Below, one piece after another: positions 14,101-27,572 of a stretch of 64,000 nucleotides of DNA. The DNA is from Enoplosus armatus (lineage: Eukaryota > Chordata > Actinopteri > Centrarchiformes > Enoplosidae). A model generated the notes under the pieces. The model worked only from the letters and a program-made list of their open reading frames with translations. It did not search any database and was not told the origin of the DNA. Position numbers and translations under genes: made by a program. Where the stretch lies: positions 12,406,148 through 12,470,147 of the forward strand of contig NC_092197.1 in assembly GCF_043641665.1 (NCBI RefSeq). Direction: 5' to 3'. Each line of letters opens with the position of its first letter. The first letter of the stretch is position 1.

Positions 14101-17100
14101 TCAGGTATAATATGTGTTATTTTAAAAAGAGAAGAAGATGCATGTTATATGTCTTTGTATATTTCCAGGCTAGTGTTCTATGATCCCGACAACTTCAGAG
14201 GTGATAAGAGATATGTATGTACACAATATAAATGAGTACCGTTGCACTAAGGTGCAGCTTAGTCAACCATGTACACAAAGCACGCACACAGCTTATTTAT
14301 TTAAGCCAAACAACTGAGTGAAGGGTTTGAAGTTTGTACATGAATTGAGGTAGCACATAGCCACTATCCAGCTCTCTAGCTGTATATCAGAGCTTTCCTC
14401 TGTTGAGCAGTTTATTACAGATAAAATCAGTTGTGAGCAGGAAAGAACAATCCAAACATAAGTGGTCGTTGTGATGCCAGGAACCTCTCCAGCTCTGTAT
14501 TAAGAGCTAATTCGTATATATCTGGATGCAGGATTTTGGGTCTGAAAAGGACTTCGCTGTCTAACCACCAGACCACTTTGCTTACACACCGCACTGTATA
14601 CCTGAGGAAAAAAGAGACTAAATTGTAAAATGTTCACAATCTTTAAAAAAGGAATCTGCTTTATTCTGCCACCATCCTTCAGTGCTGTAATTTAGTCAAA
14701 ATGAGTTTGCAATCAAACCTGTGAATAGTGCTGTAATTAAGGACCAAAGCCAAGCGTTTACTCTCCTGCACGGCTCATCAGAAGCGAGCATTCTGCAATG
14801 TTCTTTCAGAAAGAGTAAATTGAAACTACACGTACCCCCATTCATTTTTACGCACTCTAAAATAAGCCATAGCACATTTAGTTGTCGATATGTCTTCTCT
14901 ATCCCTCCGCTGTCTGTTTCAGATCGCCTGTTCTACATCTACACATCGGGAACCACCGGGATGCCTAAAGCTGCTATTGTTGTGCACAGCAGGTAGGAAG
15001 GAGCCGTGCAGCTAACTAACAGACACACAGGAATTGCAGCTGTTCGCTCTGTTGATCCGTGTGGCTTTCATGTGTAGTATAAATACTGTTAGAAGAGAAA
15101 TACATAAAACGACTTTTTTTACTTTCTTCTCTTGCCCTGCCTCACCCCACCCTGGTTTTCAGGTACTACCGCATGGCAGCCTTGGTGTATTATGGCTTTA
15201 GGATGACGTCAGACGATGTGTTGTATGATTGCCTTCCACTCTACCACTCTGCAGGTAAAACTGTAACTGTGTGTGATTTGAAATTGAAGTTATTATTGTT
15301 ATTGTTAGAATATGCAACTTTTCCTCAAGTCAGGAATCTGCTGTTGTTCCCTTCAGACAATAAATTAAAGTTAAGTTAAATTCCTTATAATGTTCATTTT
15401 TCATTTCTAGCTTGAAACAGCATCCAGCCCAAGATAACAACAAAAAAAGTGGTGCCAGTGTTCACATGTGTTTTTGAATGGGTCTTTTCTGGCCCACATT
15501 TAGTTTAAGTGTTCTTGACTTCTTCTGGGAAACAGAAAATGGTTTAAAAGAAAGAAGAAGTTGCATGTTGTTGTTTTTAAATGATATGTCTTTGTATATT
15601 TCCATGTTGAGGCTAGCAATCTATGACCCTGACAACTCTTATTTCTCTGTCTACAGGTAACATTGTGGGAGTGGGCCAGTGTATAATACATGGCATGACT
15701 GTAGTCATTAGAAAGAAGTTCTCTGCCTCGCGTTTCTGGGACGACTGTGTCAAATACAACTGCACTGTAAGCATAATGTAGATAATATATCACTGTCACA
15801 GATTCATTGGGCAGAGCAGCACACCACCATCTCACAGTGTTGTTGAAAAGATGTCTTTCCTGTCTCTTTCTATAAATGTTATTCCCAGTTAATCTCTTTG
15901 AATTCCTTTTTCATTATTGTAAGCTTGGTATTAAATCAGCAGTTAATCTATTCTTATCTCTGTCTCATCACTAAACATTTTTTCTCTCACTACCTCCATT
16001 CACCTCTAGATTGTGCAGTACATTGGTGAGATCTGCCGATACCTGCTGAACCAGCCAATTCGGGACACGGAGCAACAGCACCGGGTGCGCATGGCAATGG
16101 GCAACGGCCTGCGCCAGTCCATATGGGAGGAGTTCATGAACCGCTTCAACATCCCACAGATTGCAGAGTTCTACGGAGCCACCGAGTGCAACTGCAGCCT
16201 GGGCAACTTCGGCAACAAGGTGAGAATTGGCGTCACTGTAGTGAAAAACTCTCTTCTGAATTCCTTATGACTACCACCACCTACTCATTCCTTTCACCGG
16301 AGAGAGTTTCACATTATGTTCAAAGGCTTTTCTTCTCTGCGCTGCTCTAAGATCCTCTTTGAGCACTGTTATTCTAAAAATGTGTTGTTTTCTCAGTTTT
16401 GGTCATTAATACAACACAACAGTACTGGAGCTTCTTGTCTGGTTGGAACTGATCTGCCTTTCATTTTCCCTCACCACACTGAAAGCTTTGTGGTTGTTCA
16501 TACAGTTTATATTTTTGTTTATATTCTTTTATCTGTGCTCTAGGTTGGAGCGTGTGGCTTCAACAGTCAGATTCTACCCTTCATCTACCCCATCAGACTG
16601 GTGAGGGTTGATGAAGAGACCATGGAGCTCATTAGAGGACCTGATGGCGTTTGCATTCCCTGTAAACCTGGTAGGTTTACTGTATACACATATTAAACAT
16701 CAACTATACACTTGGTAAGCTTAAATGTAGACAGTGGTGGCGTTAAGCAGAAACAGAAGCAAACACAGCTGTTCATATATTCCCATCCACATTATCGGTG
16801 AAATAAAGCTGTAAATTTGGCAGCTTGTATTGATTCTAGCCATTCAGCCTGGTAATAATAGTAAATTAGCCCGCTTGCTAAGACTGGCACATGTACAGAA
16901 ATGTTGATTAATGTGCTTGTCCTATTAAATGAAAGGACAAAGTTTATATGTTAAGAAGAATATAAAGACAGAAGACTCATACATCTTATACATCTATCAG
17001 AAAGCACCACTCTAGGCATACTACAGTTGTTTTTCCGCATAGTTTAAGTTACTGGCTAAGTGAGTGGGTTGAACACTCAGCTCAGAGGTTAATAGGCTCA

Positions 17101-19037
17101 CAACAAGGCTTCAACAAACCCCCTCAAAATGATTGCGTAGCATAGTGTTTATAATGCAAGTGTACTGTAGCCACACAGACATGCACTGACACACTTATTC
17201 CTTTCTGAAACCCCGGATGGAGCTCAAACAATCCTCTTTGTGTGTGAAAACGGTAATTTGATTTCACATAAATGCCAGTTACACATTCATAAATTCTTCT
17301 GTTCTCTGTCTGTCTCTCTCTCTCTCTCTAGGCGAGCCTGGCCAGCTAGTCGGCAGGATCATTCAGAATGACCCTCTTCGGAGGTTTGATGGTTACGTCA
17401 ACCAATCAGCAACCAGCAAGAAGATTGCTCAAAGTGTCTTCAAGAAGGGAGACAGTGCCTATCTCTCTGGTTAGAGTCACACACACACATTGAGTTACTC
17501 TCTGTAGTCCACGCTGACTGACTAAATTAATGTGATCTTTCGCTCCCCCTCTAACTCACAAGGTGACGTGTTGATCATGGATGAGTGTGGCCACATGTAC
17601 TTCAAGGACCGCACAGGAGACACTTTCCGCTGGAAAGGAGAGAATGTCTCAACGACCGAGGTGGAGGGAACTCTCAGCAGACTGCTAGACATGAAAGATG
17701 TAGTTGTTTATGGAGTGGAAGTACCAGGTAAAATCTTTCAGTATATATGATTGAATATTTGTTCTTATCTCAGATTAAAGGGTCATCCCAAAAAAAAGCT
17801 GACGGGCACAAAGAACACGTCTGCCTCCTGTGCGTATGGAATACTGAAAAGATATTTGACAAGAACCATACTGTGTTTGTTTAATACTTTTGTTATTACA
17901 GCTGCAGTGTATTGGCTCACTCTTGACTTATCGTGACATGAAATGAATTATACCATTTTGAAATGTCATCACACATAAAGCTGAGCTGTAGTTGAAGCTC
18001 TGCAGACTGAGTGACACCAAAGACAGATCACAGATGCCACTTTCCAGTCGCTGTGATTAGATTAGATGACTTTATTAAAAAAACAAAAACTAGTTTGGCA
18101 TGCACAGTGACAAATAACAAAAGATACACAAGTCAGACAGATAACAGCAGACAATGTATGAAAGACATGTTCAGTCATAGTGTGATATTAACACACAAAC
18201 TTACAGATAAGAGGACATTAGTGTTGCTCAGGACACTAAATCAAAGAACAATAAATTAATATGTATTATATAATATTAATATAAGAAGGGGAAATGTACA
18301 AGTGACATACTGTGTAGGAGAAGGAGGGTTCTGCAGAGCATTTCGGGCCTCTTTGATCAAACACGAGCATCTGTCTGACATTAAACCTCAGTGGTCCACA
18401 GGATTAATCCTCTTGACATGCTTGTTTCTGTGTGCACAGGAGCAGAGGGAAAGGCTGGAATGGCAGCCATAGCTGATCCGTCTCACTCCACTGACCTGGA
18501 CAAGTTTGTGAAGGACATGGAGAAGGCTCTCCCTCCGTATGCCAGACCCGTGTTCCTCCGCTTCCTGCCCGAGGTCAACAAGACAGGTAAAATGCTTTTC
18601 ACTGCCGTTTGTGTAAAAGAAACCCATCAAAAATTGAGATTCTCAGAAGCCAACACAGTTTTATTTCTGCACAATTTAAAAACATTACAGTTTGTTTTGA
18701 AGGACCTCCGAATTACACCTTACACATTTGACTATTGGATTGAGTAGTGGTGTGTTTTGGTATTTTTCTTAAAGCAATAAGACAGTCAAGACACTGAAGT
18801 ACAGTAATTCTAAAACAGCTAAATGGCTGTTTATTTGGCAAAATGATATACCTACATAATCTCTCTGTCTCTTTCACAGGAACGTTTAAGTTTCAGAAGA
18901 CAGAGTTGCGTCGGGAAAGCTTTGACCCCAGCGCGGTGTCAGACAGACTGTACTTCCTGGATTCCAGCAGAGGGTGCTATACACGACTGGACGAGGAGCT
19001 TTACCGCTCCATACTGTCAGGGAAACACAAATTGTGA
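8111..19037 (+). CDS. slc27a4: Long-chain fatty acid transport protein 4 (FATP4 / acyl-CoA synthetase)
   Basis: Thirteen coding exons with GT-AG borders and consistent phases: 8111-8271, 10991-11201, 11505-11688, 12830-12988, 14923-14992, 15163-15254, 15657-15766, 16010-16219, 16544-16670, 17332-17469, 17563-17727, 18440-18586, 18880-19037. They total 1,932 nt or 643 aa, the length of human FATP4. The protein is a membrane acyl-CoA synthetase that activates long and very long chain fatty acids and so drives their uptake. An N-terminal membrane segment lies at about residues 5-37. The AMP-binding motif [10 protein letters not shown] is at 245-254, YGATECNCS follows in exon 9, and the FATP motif [15 protein letters not shown] begins near 509. 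The start is the first ATG after the acceptor; a second Met follows directly. CSLGNF and the C-terminal KL favour FATP4 over FATP1, as does the swi5 neighbour. No key residue is missing. Confidence 0.95.
8272..10990 (+). other. slc27a4: slc27a4 intron after the first coding exon
   Basis: A 2.7 kb intron, AT-rich and almost free of microsatellites. I found no exon, RNA gene or recognisable mobile element in it. Confidence 0.7.
13645..13765 (+). repeat. Dispersed teleost repeat fragment in slc27a4 intron
   Basis: The stretch around AGGGCTTTACAATCTGGACA with CACGACACCCTC and CTCGGATATCAAAA resembles a very common fish dispersed-repeat 3' portion. A shorter match, AGGGCTTTACAATCTGTACA, occurs at about 11807-11826 in the preceding intron. 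Family assignment is from memory and not checked. Confidence 0.45.
14120..14200 (+). repeat. Intronic duplicated segment, copy 1
   Basis: Shares with copy 2 the order TTTTAAAA, AGAAGAAG, GCATGTT, then ATATGTCTTTGTATATTTCC, GGCTAG and CTATGA-CC-GACAACT. It lies in the slc27a4 intron between 12988 and 14923. Confidence 0.7.
15540..15640 (+). repeat. Intronic duplicated segment, copy 2
   Basis: Homologous to copy 1 at 14120-14200 in the same order and orientation, with about 17 extra bases before ATATGTCTTTG and a few before GGCTAG. It lies just upstream of the acceptor of the exon at 15657. Confidence 0.7.
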
Positions 19038-22000
19038 TGACCAGGCTGACCACTACATGTACACATAGACACACACTCACACACACACACACACACACAG
19101 ATTCAGAATATTGTGTGACCAGGATAGCAGAACGCTGGACCTTGTCCCCATATACATGAATACATATAAAGTAATAGCCATACACACTCCATGCGCCCAC
19201 ACTCAAATGCCAACACATTAACACATTTACACATACACACACACACACGTACACATTGTATTCCCAAAACCACTTTGCTCTCTACATTTATGCACGCCAC
19301 ACACACACACACACACAGCACCACTCCATCCATCCCTCCTGAAATCTCCCCGGCAACTCCTCTCGCTACCTCAGCAAACACAGAGAGAGGCACAAACCTA
19401 GTAACCAGGTCTATTTGGTAACTTGAAACCACCCTTCATAGCCACACAAACCCCTGCCCACACAGGCCTCAAACGACCCACGCCTGTCATTCCTGGTCCA
19501 TCAAACCAGATGTGTTGCTGGGGGACACAGACTGGGAGGGATGCGGAGTTCAGGCTGCCTGGCATCCAGAGTGCAAAAACTTGAAACTACAGATAACCAC
19601 AGACTTAAAGGATGCTGAGGAGGAACGTGGATTCAGTACAAAAAGTGTGTGGGACAACGGAGGGACCTCCGAGGACCTAAACTGTCTCTCGGTTTGTTGT
19701 TTTGTCAGTGAGATTGTTGTGTGAAAGACTGGAGCGTCTACTGTCGACTTCACCTGCACAATTAGCCAGCAGTGACACACCTGTGTGACAACCACAGCTC
19801 TCCTCTATCTGAGGTCAACTTTCTGAAAGTATTTCCTCGACCTGTCTGGTCTCCTTGTCTTCACTTCCACCTTTTGCTCTACAGAGCTTGAGAGGAAAAT
19901 GAGGAGAGGACACCAAGGTTTTTTTTGTTTTGTTTTTTAAAGGGAACAACATAAGGATGTGAGGGACTTTGGAAAGCCTTTGAAATGTGTTCATTTGGAC
20001 CAGTGGTTGAAGCTGAAAGATTCACTGAAGTGCAATAGGGCTCCAGCGTTTGCAGTGCAATAATCAGCCGCACCACATGAGAGCTGATATAAAACAAAGC
20101 TTTGTATTTAAATATGTCTGCATCACACCAAATATATTTAAGTTGTAGTGTTTGTTTACATATTTAAGGAAATATGAAAGTTTTAGTAATTTATGTTGTT
20201 GTAGAAGCTTTCTCTTTTGTTATAGTGCAAATGTATCAGGTTGTTCTGTTTTTGCTTTATGTGTATCCAAATCTACACTCCAGTAACTCTTGGAGTCCTC
20301 AAAAAGGAAGCTGCAGTTTGCATTTTATATCAGCTGCTGGAGCACAAAGTCAAGTGATCTGACTGGTTCAACCCTGGCCTAAATACACTTCCATAAACAG
20401 GACTTGTTCACATACTGACATGCAGTATGTGTGTGTGGCTGTGTTGTGCAGGTTTTGTCCTAATAGGTAGACTTTGCCTATCGTAGGGGGTGTGTGTATA
20501 TTCTTCTAAAACATATGAAGAGGACGTGACTGAAGAGAAGAGAAGCACCAAATCGCCTGATCAGCGAGGACTTTGTGTTTTCAATAATACTCCGGTGCTC
20601 GAAGAGGGATGTTCTGCCAGATTTAAGAGAGCCGAAAGATCCAAAGATTCAAAGACGGGAGTAGGGACATTGTTATGGAAGGGGTGCGGTCAAAATATAG
20701 AACGGTAGAAGAAGAGAAAATGTGCTTTGTCATCGATGTTTTGCCTGTTGTTTGCAGTAGCTGTCATCAGAGGTCGTAGCAGCATGAATGAGCATCATCA
20801 ACCACAAGCAGAGCACTGTGCCTTACTGTGAGTTCACCTCCCAGATTCACAGGCCCTGGCCCACACATAGTGTCCCATATGGTTCCCTATGTTGGACTTC
20901 TACCTTCACTGTTTCCATTCAGCTTCTATCTACCATAATCTCATTTGTCTGTCTCCAAGTTCCCCGTCCCCGCCTGGCAAAGCTGGCTAAAATCTTGGGA
21001 GCCCATATTTTATTCTGAAAATCATCTGCTAAGAGTCCATAGAAGTCCAGCGACTGACGCCTTCATCCTGCCCGGTGCAGGAAGAGTTCGCGTTCATGTC
21101 TCAATGGGCAAGAGTCCGCATTTGGCGAGGCTGCTGTCGTAGTGTTTTCCAGGACTGTATCCTCCGTACGTCCTTTCCTTTGAGTCTCTTCTGGTCTTTA
21201 CTTAGTCCAAACTGTAACCTTAATTTGTCTTCTAGTTGTCTTATTCGTTTGTTTCTTGGGTTGTCTTATAGATGGTGTTCGCCCAAGTTTCCATTTGCTC
21301 AGCACCTTTTTACTTTAAGCCTTTCATCATCTTTCTGCCAAGCACCCCCAATCCTTTCTATTATTAATCCATCTCTAGCCTCTTCCCTCTGTCTCTCTAT
21401 CTGTCCATGGCCCTCCGTTTGAACCTCGCTGTCTCCGTCAGGTACCGAGCCTCACCCTCTGCCATGTCTGCTTCACCTTGCTGTGGTCATGTTGATTCAG
21501 ACAATGGTATAAACAGTATACAGCATACATTTCAGATCGTTCCTAATTGGAGTTTGTTTAGTGTTTGATGAAGGGATTTTTTTATCCACTCTTGAGATTG
21601 TTCAGGAGGTCTGGTGACGTAAAGCTCCAACTATACACTCAAAACTGTTTTCAAACATCTTTTGCTGATGTGTGCTATGTGTAGTCTGCCCTGTGACTTT
21701 TTTTGTCTTACCTTTTGCAACTGACCACATCCTACAGTCACCTGCAGTACAGCCAGGCTGGCCGCTGCCAACAGTGCTTGTGTAACGAGTCATTTGAAGA
21801 CTGGCTGTAGTGTGGAGGACGTATTATTCTTCATGAGTTTTATTGTGGCAATGCTTAGGCTACTTTATTTTCCGCAGACTGATTCTCAATATGTTGAGAC
21901 GGCTTTTTGTAGTTCTCTGACCTCTCACCTATCATTTCCCTTGTTTGGGGGGGAAAAAGACCCACAAAGCTGTTGGGATTCATCCCTGCTTCTTCTGTGG

Positions 22001-22628
22001 TCTTGGTTCTCTCTCACATGTATTTATTCTTTAATGATGAGTGTGAAATGTTCTCATGAATGTCTGAAAAAGCAAATGAGTGACCAATGATGATGATGAT
22101 GATGATGATGATGTTGTAAAGTGAAGTGTGATTTACGTATCTAAGGGAACACAGTTTGGCTGTTATGATGCTTGTGACTGAGGGGTTGCACCTGTCAACC
22201 CTGACTGAGCAGCCACACAGCAGAGCACTCTGAATAAGATGTTTCCATTTTCACTTTTTTTAAAAAAAAAAGAGTTTAAATTATTCTTTTTGAAGGAACT
22301 GTTAATTATACTTTGATTGTTTCACTGCTACATGTGTTTGCTTTTCTTTTCTTTGCCTGAAACCATAGCTTTGTGTGTTTGGTATAAAAAAAAACAAAAA
22401 AACAGGATTCATGCATGAGTGTACGACAATCGAATGGCAGTTGTTTTTTTTTCTACCTTTTTTTATAAAAGGCACCAGGAACCAGCCAGGGAACAACCTT
22501 TTCTGGATCACAGTGGTTGTAGATGTCGACCAGGAGCCAATCTGTCACTTCCCAGCTACCAAATATTGTTTTGAAAAGATTAAGTCAGGTGTAAAAGCTA
22601 AAACAGCTGAAGGCTGCAGGTAGTTTGA

Positions 22629-22643
22629 CCAGAGGGGGGCGCT
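22629..22643 (+). promoter_or_regulatory. CTCF-like motif (weak)
   Basis: CCAGAGGGGGGCGCT keeps the GGGGGCGCT half of the CTCF core but has an extra G that shifts the first half. It lies just upstream of the slc27a4 poly(A) signal. Confidence 0.25.
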
Positions 22644-22718
22644 GTGTACTCACCAACAGTTCAGAAAAGGGAGAGAAGTTTCTATGCGGTCATTTTATCA
22701 TGCAGTCTTTGGATGACT

Positions 22719-22724
22719 AATAAA
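22719..22724 (+). terminator. slc27a4: poly(A) signal, probable slc27a4 end
   Basis: AATAAA in the context GACTAATAAAAGAATC. Another AATAAA near 23549 could be a distal alternative. Confidence 0.5.
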
Positions 22725-22744
22725 AGAATCTACTGACTGCAACT

Positions 22745-24740
22745 TAAACTATTGTAGATGACATTTATTGGTGAAAATGAAACCTTACATGAAATAGAGA
22801 GACCACTTTCCTCTGTCCTCTGCATATTTTTTACATTATTATTTGACTGATTAAACCGATTTAATGCCAGCCCCCCAAATACACTCCATGCTGATTGAGG
22901 TGAATACAAGCTTATTCAATCTGAGCTCCAAAGTGAACATTTTGTGAGAAAGCCGCAGAGGCATCGAACTGTTTACCAGCTCCTCCTGAGGCCAGTCAAG
23001 ATAATCAACGTCTCTGATTGTAAAGCCCTGTGTAAAATGACAAGTGACCTCTAAGATTATAGTTAAGTCTGTGATTATGTGGAGATCTTTACACACCAGG
23101 CAGGCCGTACTGTAGATCAGAAACCCTGGCTGAAGAATTGTTTCATAACATTTCTGTGTCTCTGCTCTCACTGTCCCTCATGCCTCTGATCAACATCTCT
23201 CACTCTGCTTTTTGCACTTTTTGTTTGTCTGTTTTTTCCCCTGCTGTGGTCCTCAGGAACATCAAGCAATGCCAGAGAAGGAAACAAGTTTGTACTCGTC
23301 TGCCTCTGTGCGAGTGTGTGTGAATGTTTTTTTTTTTTGTTTTTTTTAAATCATTTTATTTTCTTGTCTCATTGCACAGGCAGCAGCTCTCAGCTTGTGC
23401 AGAGTGAGTAGGGGAGGTCTGTGAGGTGTGCTGTGTGTGTGAGACACACACACTGATGTCCTCTTGTCCACTGAAGGCTATAGCTGTATACATCATGCAT
23501 TTCAAGAAAATGAGATAAAAGCAGTGCTGCAAATGGAAAATCATTATTAATAAAAACTATTTAAATTGTTCACTTGGGCTCTGATTGTTTACCGCTTTCT
23601 TGTGATAGAGTAGATTTTATAGTTCGATTGAAAAACATTTAAAAACATGCTGGCGATATCACAACAGTTTTAACACTAACAGCACGGCCGTTTGACCTAA
23701 AACGTTTATTTCAATCTACCAAACATTCGGTGAAGTAGTTCACTTTGGGTCACACTCGGATGGTTTCCCGTAAGACAACTTCCAGGTACAATTTTAAATG
23801 TTACATTTGTCTAAATGCATTTGGTTCATAAAATCTATGACTGGCATTAGACACAAAGTATGAATGGCTCCTTTAGGCAGTCTAACAACCAAATTATTCT
23901 CTCTGATTTACATACAGTAGGATCTGGTCTAATTTCAACAAGTCTCTAATTTTCACATACATATATTTAATTTACTACTGTGTCAAATCGAGGAGAAAAA
24001 GAATTGCACACCCAATATTTCTTATGCAGGTGCACCAGAGAGGAGCTCACTGTCTTGTATAAAAGGAGATTTTTGCACATTTATTAAATCAAACAAATCT
24101 TTCGGTCCTTACAGATCTTCAGAGTATGATGTCATGAAGATAATCTTCTACTCTTCTAAAGATTTTAGAGGAAACAGAAATTGAATTAGACCCTCGACAC
24201 CTCTAAGGGACTCAACGGTTGAGTTCTTGTATCCTCCACAACATCGATCATATGTTCTGTATACTCATTTACTTGCTGTTGGCCGCATCCCACAGCATCC
24301 ATCACAGCCTCGGCCCTAATTTTAGCAATGTCAAGAAACTCAGCTGACCTCAGAAATACACATTAGATCTTAAAGCTCCTACCTTCCTGACCTTCTGTTT
24401 TTTTAGCTTTACCTTAAACTGTGAACTTGTTTGTAAATGCCCTTTCGATGTAATTTATCTTTGCTCATTTGTGCTTTTTGGGACAACAAAGCCAAGACTG
24501 ACCTGTGGACCTGTCAAGGCAGAAATACCGAAACAGAGGAAAGTGGAGCTGGAGGTTGAAACGGAGTTTCAAAATGAACCCGTTAGACTTTTACAGAAAG
24601 GTATGACAGGTTTATCTTGTCGTGACATGAGTTATAGTTATGAATAACATTTCGTAGTGCAGTTGTGCAAACTTGTCTTGATTTACATGCAATTATGAAC
24701 CCTCACTTCAAGCCAAGAGTTATGACAGTATTCCTCTTAG
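22745..24740. other. slc27a4-lipocalin intergenic DNA
   Basis: AT-rich with T runs near 23328-23348. The segment at about 24000-24130 (a TATAAAAGGAGA box, then CTTTCGGTCCTTACAGATCT) resembles a fish retroelement remnant, but I could not assign it. No gene recognised. Confidence 0.5.
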
Positions 24741-25141
24741 CAGTGGTGGAAAAGTACTGCTCTTAAGTACAAATTTGAAGTACTTGTACTTTACTTGAGG
24801 ATTTCTATTTATACTTCTACTTCATTATGTTTATCTAACAGCAATAGTTCTGAGATTACACATATAAAAGATATGATGAACTTAAACATACTAAAATATG
24901 ATGCATTGTTTTAGATTAAACAACCCAACAATACATACAATACAATAGATCCAACTTGACCGAGTACAACATTAAAGTACCACTTACATATTAATGCATC
25001 AATAATAATGATCCTATAATATAATAATGTGACAGCATAATGAATATGTTTGATACTTAAAGTACATGTTGTTGTGAATACTTTTTATACTTGCAATTGA
25101 GTATTTCTATAGTGTGGTTTTGCTACACTTTGTCCACCACT
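24741..25141 (+). mobile_element. Non-autonomous hAT-like element (AGTACTT-rich family)
   Basis: Begins CAGTGGTGGAAAAGTACT and ends TGTCCACCACTA, giving short inverted termini. The interior is rich in AAGTACTTGTACTTTACTTGAG and carries a TTAATGCATCAATAATAATG segment shared with the copies at 34810, 36614 and 44690. No clean target duplication was found, so the exact ends are uncertain. Confidence 0.65.
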
Positions 25142-25554
25142 AAATGTCTCTGAACCCCAGTATTAGGTCTCAGATCCCTTTAAGCTTCTCCTTCTTGTTG
25201 GTGACAAAGTCTTGTGAAACCAGTGCGTCTGTGCTTGTGAGGACAGCACATGAGCTTCAGCTGATGCCAAGAGACCACACACACGATGTGTTCATGTGTG
25301 CATGAAGTGAAGTCTAAGTCTGGGTTGTTTTGGAGCCACACATCTTCAACACTTGGCCACTGTTCTCTGATCCCCAGCGATGATTGGCTGACAACCAGGT
25401 GGGTGGATCAGGAGAAAGACAAACATTGCCACAGGCTTTGCCACTCTGTACCTGTCTGTTGGCTGCCTCCACTTCACTTCAGGCTCGGGACCAGATACCC
25501 TCTCTCAACCTTTCAGTCCATCCACCCTCGCCGCTTCCTTTTCTCCACGCAGCC

Positions 25555-26123
25555 ATGAGGACCACTGGGGTTGCTGTTGTCATGGTGATGATGTGCGTGA
25601 TGATGGCGCAAGCGGATGTGAAGCCGCAAAGAGATTTCAACCTGCAGAGGGTAAGATAGAGACACACACATACACACATTCAGCTTTTTATAATGTTTGT
25701 TTTTAAGAATTAATGTATTGGAATCAGTTTGATTTGTTAAGTTAAGGAGGTTCTGATCTATTTGTTGTTCATTTGTTGTCTGTCAAGTGACTCCATTGGT
25801 GAAGGAACAAGTGGTGAAGTGTGTTTCTGACTTAGGCTACCTTTGGGGACACATTTCAGACTTAATTGTCCAATTGGGGACAAAAGGTGTGTCCCAGATT
25901 GGACAAAAAGCTGAATTTTGGATCAGTGGTTAAGGTTAGGGTTAGGGTAAGTCTCCAGGAAATGAATGTAAGTCTATGTAATCTCCCAAAAAGTGACCTA
26001 AGTAAACGTGTGTGTGTGTGTGTGTGTGTAGGTGTGTGTTTGTAAATGTCTACGTAAGAGTGAGAGTGTCTTTTGTTGAGACAGAGTGAGAACAAGTCCA
26101 TATGTGAGTGTGTGACCATGAAT

Positions 26124-26173
<50 letters not shown>

Positions 26174-27520
26174 TCAAAGTTTGAGAACAGCTACTCAGCT
26201 GTTGACAAACAGTTATGGGTTTAAATCTCACCTCAGCACAAATTGTTAGGATTAATACATTTGTGAATCCTTATTGCCCTGGTTGCCTCTCACACACGAG
26301 AGGTTGAGAGAGGTCAGTTTGACATTTCCCATGGTAAATAAATCATGAGAAGTGTCTTAAAAAAAGAGGATCTTCATTTGTTTCCTGTGGCCGATTAGAT
26401 GGTTCACTGGATTTATCCCTGAAGTATTTTTAAAGATCCCTACGGTGGGATTGTTCCATATTTATCAAAACGTCAGTTACTTGCCAACCTGGTGTTGTTT
26501 AATGTAAAATATAGGACAGCACCCACAAAACTATCACTATGATTTCCTCTTTTTCTTCTCCCCACAATCCCCATGTCTATTTTTTGTCTAAAGAAAAAAG
26601 CAGCTCAAAGAAAATGCAGCAGCATTCACATTCATTCCCTCTATCCAGCCAGATTCTTAATGATCTGTGCACAGATATGAGGAAATGCTGTGGTGAGCAG
26701 TGGCATTTGCAACATGGTACAAATACAGCTCACTTGTTTTCCCACTGGGGCCACTCATGCTAAATATGTAGACACTAAAAATACATGTATACATAAAAAA
26801 AATAGCCACAAAATGGCGCATGTTCCTTAAATAAAGACAGAAATTTTTTTTTTTGTATGTCTATGTTTGGCTATGTTTGGTGACTAATGGTGGCTTGATG
26901 ACTGAGAAAACATTAAAGGATAAGTCTGGTGTTATTCTATATTTTTCTTATAAAGGGGCAACATGTTCCTTCATTATGATAAACGTCAATCCCACATACG
27001 CCTTCCTGCTTCCTTAAATACTCACTTATGCCCCAAATCCACAGCTGAAAATAGACCACAAACGCTATTTACTCGTGTTTGGGTAGCCTTAGCTAAAAAC
27101 TACAATGTCCAGCTATTTTAGAGAAATTACTGCACCTTTTGTTTTAAAAAAAAAGAAAATATATTCTGTATATGTGACCTGTTTTTAAAGAAGTATGTCT
27201 TCAGTAGGAACCAATGGGCTTTGCGCTGCGAGCCACAAACAAGGTGGGGAAGTCAGAAAGTGCTGAGAGACCGACTTTGTGCATTGTGGTTTGGGTGTTT
27301 TCCTGGGATGTGTTGACGATGAGGAAATTATAGAATATTGCCAGCTTTCTCTTTTAAATTTTTACAGCATCAGACATTTTGACTTGTCAGAACACAGAAA
27401 ACACAGGTGTAACCTGTACTAACCATCAGTTATACACAGGTGTAAACAGGTTAGCACTTTAAGTAAAGAATAAACACTCAGGAACTTAAGATCGTTGATA
27501 TATAAATGTCATTTTGTGTG

Positions 27521-27572
<52 letters not shown>

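Larger units (their letters stand above)
19038..22740 (+). other. slc27a4: slc27a4 3'UTR
   Basis: From the stop at 19035-19037 to AATAAA at 22719-22724. It contains three CA-rich clusters (about 19070-19105, 19225-19250 and 19300-19318), an (ATG)n run at 22087-22113 and several T-rich stretches. No splice-site pair or conserved ORF was seen. The length, about 3.7 kb, is inferred; earlier cleavage is possible. Confidence 0.5.

Noticed and set aside
24000..24130. Possible retroelement tail with CTTTCGGTCCTTACAGATCT
   Set aside because: Looks like a mobile-element remnant but no termini, tail or coding part could be identified.
25930..25950. Telomere-like GGTTAGGGTTAGGG
   Set aside because: Only two units, inside a common dispersed repeat; not an interstitial telomere array.
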